Part shown: positions 27,441-37,389 of the stretch, piece by piece
Layout of the letters: each line of letters opens with the position of its first letter
How positions within the stretch are numbered: the first letter of the stretch is position 1
NCBI RefSeq assembly: GCF_000350225.1
Contig: NW_005179165.1
Coordinates: 1 to 64,000 of the forward strand
DNA from: Chondrus crispus
Lineage: Eukaryota; Rhodophyta; Florideophyceae; Gigartinales; Gigartinaceae
Direction of reading: 5' to 3'
Length of the DNA stretch: 64,000 bases
Notes under the pieces: model-generated
The model's input: only the letters and a program-made list of their open reading frames with translations
Database searches by the model: none
Told to the model about the DNA's origin: nothing
Made by a program: the position numbers and the translations under genes

Positions 27441-27911
27441 AGTGTCTAGACGACAAGTGGCCTCATATGAGGCTACTTCTCAACTTATTTTTTCTTGACT
27501 TGTGCTTGCTCAACAAGAAGGAACAACAAGAAGGAAAAATAGACTCTCGCCACCGCAGTTGACTTCTGCGTTGTGGGAGGATGGAGCTTGGTGAGATCTG
27601 CACATTTTTTCCAGCCATTTTTAGAATACCTAAAAAGAAGCCTTTTTGACCAACCTCAAAACGTTATGTGTTGATATCTTCCGAACCAAAACGCCTGTTT
27701 AATATGTCAACCGCGTATTGAAGCTTCATTGGATTCTTAGTGTTCCTGTGTATTCACAACTGCAATCCTAATGTTTTGCAAGATGTTATTGCCGAGGCCA
27801 TGTAAAGAAACGGCGTCCAAACCGATTTTATAAAGTTTCGATTTATTGTTTATCTTTTTTGCAAAAATAAACTGGCCTCATATGAGGCAAATCGCTTGCC
27901 GTCTAGGCACT
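27441..27911. mobile_element. MITE-like element, copy 1
   Basis: Ends are AGTGTCTAGACGACAAG...and, inverted, AGTGCCTAGACGGCAAG. A 12-bp palindrome CCTCATATGAGG sits just inside both ends. It is 471 bp with no ORF. A related copy lies at 58969-59454, similar throughout (for example CTCTCGCCACCGCAGTTGAC and GAGCTTGGTGAGATCTGCAC). No clear target duplication was seen. Confidence 0.75.
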
Positions 27912-30900
27912 CTCTAGAGACATGGAGACACTGGAGACACTGGAGCCTAACAGGATCTTGATCTTTTCAACAGTGACCTTCTCCGTAAATATGTATTTTT
28001 TTCAAGTCTCTTTGAGAGGGCTGAAAGGAAATCACAGAAGGGCGCTGTCAAGCTTGCGAGGTATTGCAGACAAGTGTATACGGTAAGACAGTGCAGTACA
28101 CACACGTATCTGCGATACGCCGTGGGTCGTGCCATTGGCAGTGACGAGGACCCAGCTAGTCTAGGCGTTACAATAAGATTACGTGCGAGAAGGTAAGGCT
28201 TTCAAGACTTTGTTATAGTTGGCAGGCCCCAGAAGCAGATCGATTTATAGGGGCGTGGGCTGTGACGTAAGATTTACAAAGTAGGCAGATGCAAAACCAA
28301 CTCCTGTGACTCTGGGGACATTGGCTACAAACGGCCAAAAGGATTTCCCGGACTTAAATGTACAGCATTGTATGTATATCTTCGTACACTGTATATATGT
28401 ATATACTGATGGTTTGCATATGCACTTCGCACGACAGGTTCTGTTTTGAGTTGTCGCCCAAATATGAAATTCCATTGGGATGACAACATCATGTTAATGC
28501 TTCTCCTTTCGAGCCACTCCATGTACCCGTCGAATGGTAGTCGTTGCTTGTTCTGCGAAGCCTTTCAAAGGAGAGGATGGCACGTCATTCTTCCGCCCCA
28601 TGGAAGAGCTTTCTGCGTAGCAGCATCACTACCGGACGTGAAGGGCAGCAGATGGGGTTGTATTATTTGAGCTCAAAACGTCAGTTTGACGACATGTGAT
28701 TCAAAGGTTACTTCTCCACGTGGGGGTCGGGCTCGTCTGCCCCCGGGCGGGTTGACCACCGCGGAGCAGCAGTTGGTCCCGGTGGTACAAAATGCTCTTC
28801 TATATCTTACTGTGCTGTATGATCTGCATGGCTACAGATATCGTCACGCCTTCGTAAAAATCAATTTCATGATTTCCGTGACTGACAGCTGACCTGTGTT
28901 TTGCAAGCAAATCAAAGATTGCGTTCAATTCAGCCAAAACATTACACAAGGCCCAAGATGTGCCACCCTGTGAATTGGCTTTGATCCCATTGAAAACTGC
29001 CAATCATAGTGCAGTACGTCTCCTCGCCCATCTTGATATGGTCCATGTGATGCCAAGAACACTGATGCATTTCCTCACCCTCAGGAGGGGGCGGCGCCGG
29101 CGGCTTTATTCTAGTACTGTATACAGAACGGTGCCCGAATAGGGTACTTCCATTAGGGCGCCTTTCTCTTGAAGGTGGTTTTGGGAACGATGCTCTACTG
29201 TTCGCGAAAGACTAATGTGAGTGAGTTCAGTGGTACTTTTCGGTGCACAATCAAGAAGAGTGCGGTTAGTTGGACTTTACAACGGTGAGGTACAGTACCC
29301 TTGGTACAATATATGGATATGCTCTCAGATTGTTGTACAGTTCCGCCTCCAAATTGTACTAGTCAATAGGACCGTCGAATGGGGACGCGGTGTTAATGTT
29401 AAGTATTAAAGTGCATTATTTCATGGCACCTTCTTCCATCTTTCCCACCGCAGCCTATCCAAAGCTCTTCCGCTTCTCCGGCACGACATTTCTAATGCCC
29501 CCGTTCCACAGATATAGCAGGGCCACCGTGTTTGGCAGTTATGGATTTTTGCCATTGTGTCTGCGGAAGCAGAGGTGAGAAGACGTGGCTGTTGTGAAAT
29601 TTACATTCTCTCCTACTGCTAAAAGCAAGATCTAAATCTGGTCCTTATAACCCTTTCGATCAAGCAACATACAGTGTTGCAAAAGCAGGAAAGCGACTGC
29701 ATTTCGACTTGGAAGTATTTCGAACATTGTTTATGTTATTTGCCCTTACGAGGAGGATTCGGTGTCGCAACACAAACAGGCTGCCCCGGGGGTCAAGCTG
29801 TTTACGATTGGCTTCTTTCATGCATCTGTCCGTCCTCGGTGTCAGGCATATTTGCATTACGTGCAATATCAGAGGGAGAGGGAGGAGGGGCTTCATGTGA
29901 GATACGATAAACATACACGTACTGTACAGTGCTCATTCTTATCATTGTCCAGGAAGACTTGACGTCCCATGTAATCGGAATTTGTAGAGAAATATAATGA
30001 AAGAATCATGGCTGTCTTTCTTCATTCGGTCAAACTCATACCCTATTTTTGGCACATAGCTGGTACATCGGCAAATATATACGGATGTATGTGAGAGACG
30101 TAGAGCTTTCAAGTCTGCAACTGGGGTACAGTTCATGATCGAAAAAGGAAAGAGGCGTCATTTGTTGAGCACAGTCGTTCAGCACCGAATCGTTACTGAT
30201 ATGCGGAGCTAGGTGAAGGCAAGAGAGCCTACGCTAGTAGTCTATTTGCTTCTCTTAGAGGCAACGAACTCGTCACTGATGGAGGCTCTCGTCTCAGAGG
30301 CAAGATATCTGTGTCCATGACATCTTGGAAATCACAGTAATGGTTTCAGGAGGCGTCCAATGTACTATGCAGTACGTAGTTGTCGTGCGTTTAACACCAT
30401 GTGGTGCCTCAAGGCAAAAGTGATAGTACAGTAATCGACATAGAGATACGTAAACACATTTTAGCAGAGCGTATACAGTGGTTATTTCCAGTCACATTTA
30501 CCTTGAAGTGTGACCGTCCCACACCAAAGCTTAATAAAGCGCTGCATCATCGACAGGGAACATGCCTTTCAAGTGGCGAAAACCACGTTGAGAGAAGAGG
30601 ACCGAATGCAGACGTCCTTCAGGGGGCGGACACGGAAAGAAATATAACGTTGACCTTGGCTCCAGTACTTTTGGCGGTGTTCCCCGTGCTGCTACACGAC
30701 AACCGTCGACATACAGCAGAGCATGATGTACAGTATGACGGGCTCGCATGTTGTTCAATTGTCGGTTTCTCAAAAAATTTTGGAACGTCGATCCGGCCCC
30801 TTTTAATACTTGCCGAAGAAGCGCGGGCCGCGCCACGAAAATGTCGATGAGAGCAATACACATATAATCGGAACACCAATCGGCGATGAAAGCTCGAAGC

Positions 30901-32994
30901 CGTGAACCAACAACTTTGCATTAAGAAATTGCATTGACGCCATGGCGGGCAGCGCCGTCACACTGGACACGACTAAAGTTTATGCGAACAGGCACGTGGC
31001 TTGCGATGCTTTCAAATGTAAATTTCGGCGGACGAAGGCATTGGTGGAGGGCCGATTTGGCGGGGACGATTTGGTCTGAGCTACTCTTCTTCGACCGATT
31101 TCGAATATTTTGCATATCCTACAAAAGCCTGAAAGAGTGTGCGTTTTGTTTTAGAATTTCGAAACAACCAGTGAAAATGGCAACAATGAAGGTGCATTGG
31201 GTTGAATGCGCGGCAGTTTAAAAAGGAAAATTGGGGCAGTCCACCAGAGCCATTGGCATCGCTCACAATCCCATGCTCTTGGGCTCCGAACAGCCGGCCA
31301 CGTGGCTTCGCTGCAGCCTCTGTAGCCCCGAGTCAATTACTGTAACTCACTCCACCCAGCTCAGTTGAAATGAAAACAAGACTCGCAGCTTTTGGACCAG
31401 ATCAGTGGGTCGCTGTAGAGCACGCATGACATCATGTGTGCGCGTCGTGTCACACTCTGGGCATTCAGCCAATGGTGATACGGCAAAATTCCCAAATAAT
31501 GGTCACACCCAGCAAGGGGAAGTGCTGTCCGTCAAGCTAAACGCCCGTGCGCTTGACACGTTGCGCGAGCAGCCCACGGATTGTGCCTTATGAGTGCGGC
31601 GCCCTAATTGCTGCATACTTGTTGACTATGGGCGATCCTATTGGTCAACTATCGTGGGTCGCGAGTCCTAGCTGCCATTCTTGTGTGTAGCGGCGGGGGC
31701 GCTGTGCACCACATTTGAACCATTTCGAAACGGTAGCAATGAGCAGGGCCTGTTTACGCGACTGCAGAGGGCACTGCATCGGAAGAGCTGCACCATGAGG
31801 AGAGGTCATGAGACCGCACTGCCCTCTTCATGGTCCCCCCACGCTTATACAAACTTTTGCACGCGCGAGCAGATAAAGCAATTGTGATTTGTTACGTGCG
31901 AGGCGCTCACCTGCGGCACTCGGGTACAGAAATGCATCTACGATGCCAATCGCCAACCACAATCGGATCTTGGGCAGTGCTCCACCCAAAAGCCACCGAC
32001 CCGAAAAAAGCCTGCTAGCTGAGGACATCATCTATTCGCGACCTAATTAATGATCGAATCCTAAGCGCAGGGGATTGTGGCGGCATCGTCGAGGGCGAGG
32101 GCCTCGGCCCCAATGGCGGGGTGGTGAGCCAAACACAGTAGTGACGTGTCTTGGCGAAGTGTGCGGATTTGTCGCAGTCAACGAGCGCGGGCGGATCGGG
32201 CGCGCTAAGCGATTTCGACAAGACGCAAAGGCAGCCGTGATGCAGATGCGTTTTATGGGTGGCCGTGGTCCTCCTCTACGGCGGCTTGCACGGAGAGCGG
32301 ACGGACACAACAAGCGCGCACCGAACGTGAGGGAGAGGGAGGGGTGCAAGAGGGGGGAAGGAGCGCGGAAGGAGGTGGCGAAGAATGGGGGAGGCGGAAG
32401 GTGGCGGACGGAGGGGGCGGGAGAAGGTACAGTAGGTACAGTAGGTATTACAGTTGGTGCGGAAGGGTTGGCTTACAGCAACTGAAAAGAAAAGGGTGTT
32501 AGGAGACCACGACGTTTATTATTATAGAAATAAATAAGAAGTATATATATTCACGACGACACGTGGTGTCTGCTTGGGATGTACGTACACGTGCAGTTCT
32601 CTAGCAGTGTTACTGGGCGGGAGGAGGGCCAGGTATTGGACGAGCGAGGGAGATGGCCGTGTCACACGGTATGAAAAGCGGGAGGGAGAAAAGAGTGTCA
32701 CGCGCACACGTAGAGGGCCGAGGGAAGCGTGCAGTGCTCAAGGAGTGACACATGGCGGGAGAGCGGCGAGAATCGCCGGTCTCGCGTCGCTCCGCTTTAA
32801 CATCTGCAAGCGCGCCGCGTTGCGCGAGCATAGCGATCGTCTCTTCGCTTCGCGCCATGGCCACCAATGCGACTACCTTCCTCCTACCGTGCAGCGCCCC
32901 CCAGACCATACAATGCGCCACAATGCCATACAGTGCGATCGACAGTCCACATTTTGCTGTCTGTGATCCGCTTTTAATAGCCCGCCCTTACCGC
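27912..32994. other. Gene-poor spacer
   Basis: These 5.1 kb contain only short ORFs without recognisable motifs. Base composition varies, with a G-rich tract at 32330-32430 followed by TACAGTAGGTACAGTAGG. I saw no terminal repeats, tRNA genes or large ORFs. Short TACAGTA-type motifs are scattered through it, as elsewhere in the window. Confidence 0.6.
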
Positions 32995-33002
32995 TATATA
33001 AA
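32995..33002 (+). promoter_or_regulatory. Probable TATA box of the LPMO-like gene
   Basis: TATATAAA lies 118 bp before the start codon and is followed by a C/T-rich, A-poor leader (33010-33119) that ends CTTTTCCGCC before ATG. No upstream ATG is seen in the leader. Confidence 0.55.
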
Positions 33003-33119
33003 TGTTGAGACCTCGCGCCCTCGTCACCCCGGTCATCTCTCCACCTTATAATCCGTCAGCCCTTCGCAACTCCCTACTAACACCGCACCAACCGCAACTC
33101 CCACACCTCCTTTTCCGCC

Positions 33120-34382
33120 ATGGTTTCCCTTCACCTGGTATTCGGCCTTCTTCTCCTCGTCCTTGCCTCCCATCGGGCTGACGCCCACGGTCTCGTATGC
33201 GACCCACGTCCCCGAGCCGCCTACCACAATGACAAGTGCGGCTCCAACCTCCCCATCCCTGAAAACCCAACCACCGATTTCTGTGCCCATTGCCTCAACG
33301 GTGGTACTGTCGCCACCGTCAAGGCCAACCTCCCACCGGGGGGTTGGAAGGTGTACGAGCCGACCAAGGATTTCCCGGGCACTGCAGCGCGAGCAGGTCT
33401 ATGTGGAGATCCTGTCGGGAGGGGAGATCACATGATCGGCGGAGACTTCATGCCCTACGACACCGTTCCCATCGTGTCCCATTACAAGACAGGAGGTTTG
33501 GTCGACTTCAGTGTAGAGCTTGACACCAACCACAACGGTTATTTCGACTTCTTCGTTTGCAACCTTGATAAGTGCGGTTCGGACATCTCTGGCAAGTGCT
33601 TCACTGAAGGCCATTGCCAAAAGCTTCTCCGCGTCAAGCACAAAGATTGCGAAGATCCTAGCGTCGACACTAACTATGAATGCGGTCCCATCGACCCGGT
33701 CTACCCTGGTCGCTGGTACGTCCCCTGCCGGAACACTGGTCACGTTGGGGTCCACATTGTTGGGGGAGCATCCGGCACCATGCGATACCAGCTTCCGGCT
33801 GGCCTTTCATGCGAGCACTGCGTCATTCAATGGTATTGGGCTACCGCAAACTCTTGTGCCCCCCGTGGATTCCTTGATTACTTCGAGACCTTCAACAATC
33901 CCTTCGGAACCACCTGTGAGTCAGACGGGGGCGGGAAAGGTGCTCACCGCAAGGGCATGTCCGAGTGCGGAGGCGATTCCGCTCCGGAAGAGTTTTGGAA
34001 TTGTTCTGATGTTCAGATCACTCCGGATGGAAAGCCGGCGGGACCGGTCACGGCCGTTGGCGCGCCCGTCGAGGAACGGTCATCGATGTCAAACGATGAG
34101 GAGGAGGTCAAGGAGGATCCTGAAGCCGTCATGGAGAAGGCTGCTGAAGAGCTTGAAGAGGATATCGCCATGACCGCCGACGAGGACTCTGGAGAAAAGA
34201 AGGAAGAGGAGATGAAGAACGCTAGAGGCGATTGCTTAATGGAGGATGAGCCATGCGACGCCTCCGTACCGTGCTGCAACCCCCAGCAGGTGTGCGTGTA
34301 CACGGAGAGCTCAACTGGCTTCACATGCCGCTTCTGGTGGAGCTTATGGAAGGACGTCGAGGAGAGGGAACAGGAAATGTAG
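33120..34382 (+). CDS. Secreted AA15-like lytic polysaccharide monooxygenase with acidic linker and Cys-knot-like tail
   Basis: The protein has 420 residues. A signal peptide (1-22, ...SHRADA) leaves H23 as the mature N-terminus (HGLVCDP), the first ligand of the copper histidine brace. The segment ELDTNHNGYFDFFVC gives the second His (H138), and CEHCVIQWYW...EEFWNCSDVQI (about 231-300) matches the end of the chitin-binding type 4/AA15 fold, with F292 as the likely axial aromatic. Such enzymes oxidatively cleave chitin- or cellulose-type chains outside the cell. Residues 323-366 are an acidic Glu-rich linker. The C-terminus (372-403) has cysteines C372, C379, C385-C386, C392 and C403, the spacing of an inhibitor-cystine-knot module, perhaps for wall or polysaccharide binding. 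The substrate is unknown. No introns are needed. Confidence 0.85.
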   Translation: MVSLHLVFGLLLLVLASHRADAHGLVCDPRPRAAYHNDKCGSNLPIPENPTTDFCAHCLNGGTVATVKANLPPGGWKVYEPTKDFPGTAARAGLCGDPVGRGDHMIGGDFMPYDTVPIVSHYKTGGLVDFSVELDTNHNGYFDFFVCNLDKCGSDISGKCFTEGHCQKLLRVKHKDCEDPSVDTNYECGPIDPVYPGRWYVPCRNTGHVGVHIVGGASGTMRYQLPAGLSCEHCVIQWYWATANSCAPRGFLDYFETFNNPFGTTCESDGGGKGAHRKGMSECGGDSAPEEFWNCSDVQITPDGKPAGPVTAVGAPVEERSSMSNDEEEVKEDPEAVMEKAAEELEEDIAMTADEDSGEKKEEEMKNARGDCLMEDEPCDASVPCCNPQQVCVYTESSTGFTCRFWWSLWKDVEEREQEM

Positions 34383-35039
34383 AGCGCTTCACAATCTCGA
34401 GGACTGGACAAAGACCCGGAGTGAGATGTAGGATTCTGCCTCCTCCGTCCATATCAATTTCAGGAGCCTTTACATATTTTTTACGCTCCACCTAATACGC
34501 TGGCTGTATATCTGTCGGAAGCTCTCCCTCTCCTCCGTTCCCTGCAAGGAACTTGTACAAACTTTTGTTCCGGGCGGCTTCACTAACTAGTCAGTCCCAC
34601 GTTTTGAACGACTCCACAATTACAATATATGCATACACAATAAAAACATCTGCTTTTTTTCCATACACTTTGCTTTGCTTGCTCTTACCTTGCGACGCAC
34701 AGTCAGTTGAGTCACTGCCTCTGCTGTCTCTAGGCGGCGCTCCCACTCAAGCGACTTATGCCAAGCGACAGGGTTATCTTTGTGACACTCACGCGAAAAT
34801 ATGATAAGTCGTTGCATCTGCCGTCATGCTGAACCTATCAAAAAAAAATGTTTGGGAATTCTTGAAGGTGAATTATTTCTTGTGCTTGTGATTACTCCTG
34901 GATGCTACAGAGTACTGTGTCTACATGAAGACTGCATGCACATACCGTATCCAACGCCCTTTGGTACCTACTCTACACGTACTGCTTCTCCCGCATATGC
35001 CACACAACTGACACCGAACTTCTACTAGCGCGCATCCCC
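34383..35039. other. Intergenic spacer
   Basis: This 657-bp interval separates two convergent genes. It contains an AT-rich stretch (about 34610-34680) with AATAAAAACATC near 34639 that could be a polyadenylation region. No ORF of interest was seen. Confidence 0.5.
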
Positions 35040-36086
35040 CTATCGATCGTCAGCGTTTGAATCAAGCTGTCTTAATGCTGGGCGTCGAAGCTTTGCCCAG
35101 TCCATATCTGCGCGCTGCACGCCCTTGGCGCCAAACAGCGTCTTCGCCATAGTATTGTGCACCGTTTGACTCTCCATCCTTGCGATGCTAGCCTGCGCCC
35201 CGTCGCGCCCAGAATTACGCCACGACTTCGCCGTGTTAGCGGCATGCATGGCGGGGCGTAAATTCTCCTGCTCAGCACTTGCATCGACGTGGGCGTAGCT
35301 AGCAGACTCGTCCGGCGTTTCTTCTGCGAGCATCGAGAGGGCGGGGACGGTGATGTTAATGGTGTCGCCGTCGCGGGTGATCCTGACGTGTGCAGCAGGC
35401 GGATGGTCTGCGGGCCGGAGAGCGCGCGGTGGGGGAGAGGGCGATATATAGACAGGGCGGATGTCGTAGGAAGAACTGACCGGGGTTGGGGGGGAGAGAG
35501 CTGAGAATGCGGTGTCCGGAGAGACGGGAGAGGAGAAGTGTGTGTACTCGGAGAGGCTCTGCCTTCTCTTCGGCACAAAGGGAGTCGCTGGGCTTGCAGG
35601 GTGGTGAGGGTCGTCGAGAAGACCTTGTGGCGCGAGAGGGACATGTGGTACGAGAGGGGCTTGTGGTGCAGGGGAGCTCTCGAAGCGAAGCTGGGCCCAG
35701 GCCTTGAGAGCGCGGTCCCATCTGCGGAGTTCGTTGACTTGTTCGCAAGGGAGGGGTCTTTCGTCACGCCAGTCTGCGCCTTGGGCTCGGTGGGTATCAA
35801 CCCAGAGGCGAAGAAGGTGACCAGACGACGGGGTGGCGGGGTCGAAGAGGGGAGCCGAGGGCGTGCCCATGGCTGCGATTGATGCGATTTGACGAACTTG
35901 GATGAGGCGGCCATCGAACTGGGCGCGGTTTGCAGTTTTGCGGCACAGACGGCGGAGCTCGCGGACTTGCTTTTGGGAAAGAGGTGGGGGGAGGGTGACG
36001 CGTAGCATGCCATTGACGGAGGTTAGGGTTGGAGGGGGAGCAAGGAGCGGGGCTAGAGGCGTGTGAGAGGAGGTGGTTGGAAGCAT
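35040..36086 (-). CDS. Proline/serine-rich hypothetical protein
   Basis: The protein has 348 residues and no recognised family. The N-terminal part (about 28-135) looks globular and Arg/Leu-rich (QKQVRELRRLCRKTANRAQF, LRRWDRALKAWAQLRFE). The middle (about 136-235) is Pro/Ser-rich and probably disordered. A short VRITRDGDTINITVPALSML segment could be a beta hairpin. The C-terminus is basic and polar. An overlapping 313-codon ORF on the same strand (35072-36013) is a composition-driven shadow. The upstream sense strand (36087-36480) is a long C/T-rich leader, like those before other genes here, which supports this strand and start. Confidence 0.6.
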   Translation of the reverse strand: MLPTTSSHTPLAPLLAPPPTLTSVNGMLRVTLPPPLSQKQVRELRRLCRKTANRAQFDGRLIQVRQIASIAAMGTPSAPLFDPATPSSGHLLRLWVDTHRAQGADWRDERPLPCEQVNELRRWDRALKAWAQLRFESSPAPQAPLVPHVPLAPQGLLDDPHHPASPATPFVPKRRQSLSEYTHFSSPVSPDTAFSALSPPTPVSSSYDIRPVYISPSPPPRALRPADHPPAAHVRITRDGDTINITVPALSMLAEETPDESASYAHVDASAEQENLRPAMHAANTAKSWRNSGRDGAQASIARMESQTVHNTMAKTLFGAKGVQRADMDWAKLRRPALRQLDSNADDR

Positions 36087-37050
36087 GGTTGTGGAGGGGG
36101 AGGCGAGATGATGAGGATGAGGGGGGAAGGGTTGCAGGTGGGATCTAGAGGAAGAGTTGGGGGAAGGACGTGGGGGGAGAGGCCGGCGACATGAATGGTG
36201 TGTGTGTGGGGGGGGGGAGGTGAAATAGAGGAAACGAAAGGATGAAGCGAAAGAGAAGGTGTGTCGGTGGGCTAGGAGCCAGTGTCGGCGGTAGGGCGCT
36301 GGGGGGAGCAGGGGGCAGAAGGAAGAAGGTCGTTGACGGGAATCCGGCGCAGACCGTGTGAGTCAGAGAACGACGAGACGGATAGGGCGACAGGTGAAGG
36401 GGCAGAGGGCGTCTTACAGGTGCGAGACGTCGAAGGGTGGAGAGTGTGGCTGCGGCGGGAGCAGTGCTATTTAAATTTGAATTGCTGCATTTTGGGGGGA
36501 ATTTCCTACGAAAATTCTGAATCACCGAATTATCCCGCTCACCTTTCCTCACCACTGCACTTGCACCGCCCCAACAAACAGTGTCGTGCAGCGCTCTGCT
36601 GTAAAACGATCTAATGAGAACAGCGCAAAGGTGGGCTCCTGCTCGCAGCGTGAAACGCCACCGTTCATGCACTATATTCATTCCATTGAGTACGCAGCTT
36701 CGACGTAGTGTAGGCTTAAGATCAATTCTTCCGCGTCGAACTACGCCGCCTGGTGTCGTCAGAAATTTTTATCACATCCACTTCGTGCCATGAGCCGCAC
36801 AGAGACAGATGACATGCTGTGATGTCCAACTCTAGCTAGAGTGCCTGGTGCGCACATTGCTTACGTGACTTGGTGCAGAAAGAACCGAAACGTCAGACTC
36901 GTCTCCAAACCGCCTGTGTTTCTAAAACAAATACAGTATCCATCATTAGGCAGGCCTACCAACGACTAGTCTTCCTTCTTTTCCTCCTCCGTCTCAACGG
37001 CTCAATTGCAAATGCACTCTTACCACCACGGATCTGTCATTAATTCGAGT
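36087..37050. other. Pyrimidine-rich upstream region and spacer
   Basis: Bases 36087-36480 are strongly G/A-rich on the plus strand, that is C/T-rich on the sense strand of the minus-strand gene, and include a G10 run near 36210. A 178-codon ORF there (36145-36681, minus) is low-complexity and I do not count it as a gene. Nothing was recognised in 36700-37050. Confidence 0.5.
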
Positions 37051-37389
37051 TTAAAGCGGGGCCGTTCTACCCATACGAATATACTCACGGGGTTCAATCT
37101 CATTCTCTCCAACTGTCGGCCACATCAACGGATCTCGGCCGCGAAAGAAGAGTTGTTCAGATTCCGGAATATTGAACGCTTCTCTGACAGCCGGGCCTAA
37201 GTCCCTCAATCGGGTTGCGGGAGTCGCATTAATCTCTAGAATCCTTTGGCCATATCCGATGACGAATATGAACCTGTTCTGGCTTCTCATTTGCCGTTCG
37301 AACTTGTGGCTGACAGCGGGGGTGTCCAAATCTCTGTCAGAGCGGTGCGTGAAAACGTTCTGAATTCTTCGGGCAATGAGGGCGTTCAA
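37051..37389 (-). CDS. Small possible ubiquitin-like (beta-grasp) protein
   Basis: The ORF is 112 codons. The middle, FIFVIGYGQRILEINATPAT then LRDLGPAVREAFNIPESEQLFFRGRDPL, has the alternating hydrophobic strand, helix and strand order of a ubiquitin-like fold (about residues 40-95). It lacks the C-terminal GG of conjugated ubiquitins. The assignment is a guess from pattern; it may also be a fragment of a larger or broken gene. No neighbours on this strand help. Confidence 0.35.
   Translation of the reverse strand: MNALIARRIQNVFTHRSDRDLDTPAVSHKFERQMRSQNRFIFVIGYGQRILEINATPATRLRDLGPAVREAFNIPESEQLFFRGRDPLMWPTVGENEIEPREYIRMGRTAPL

Noticed and set aside
32075..32485. 136-codon plus-strand ORF
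   Set aside because: G-rich low-complexity sequence with open frames on both strands and no motif.
36145..36681. 178-codon minus-strand ORF upstream of the proline-rich gene
   Set aside because: Its second half is translation of the pyrimidine-rich leader; no domain.
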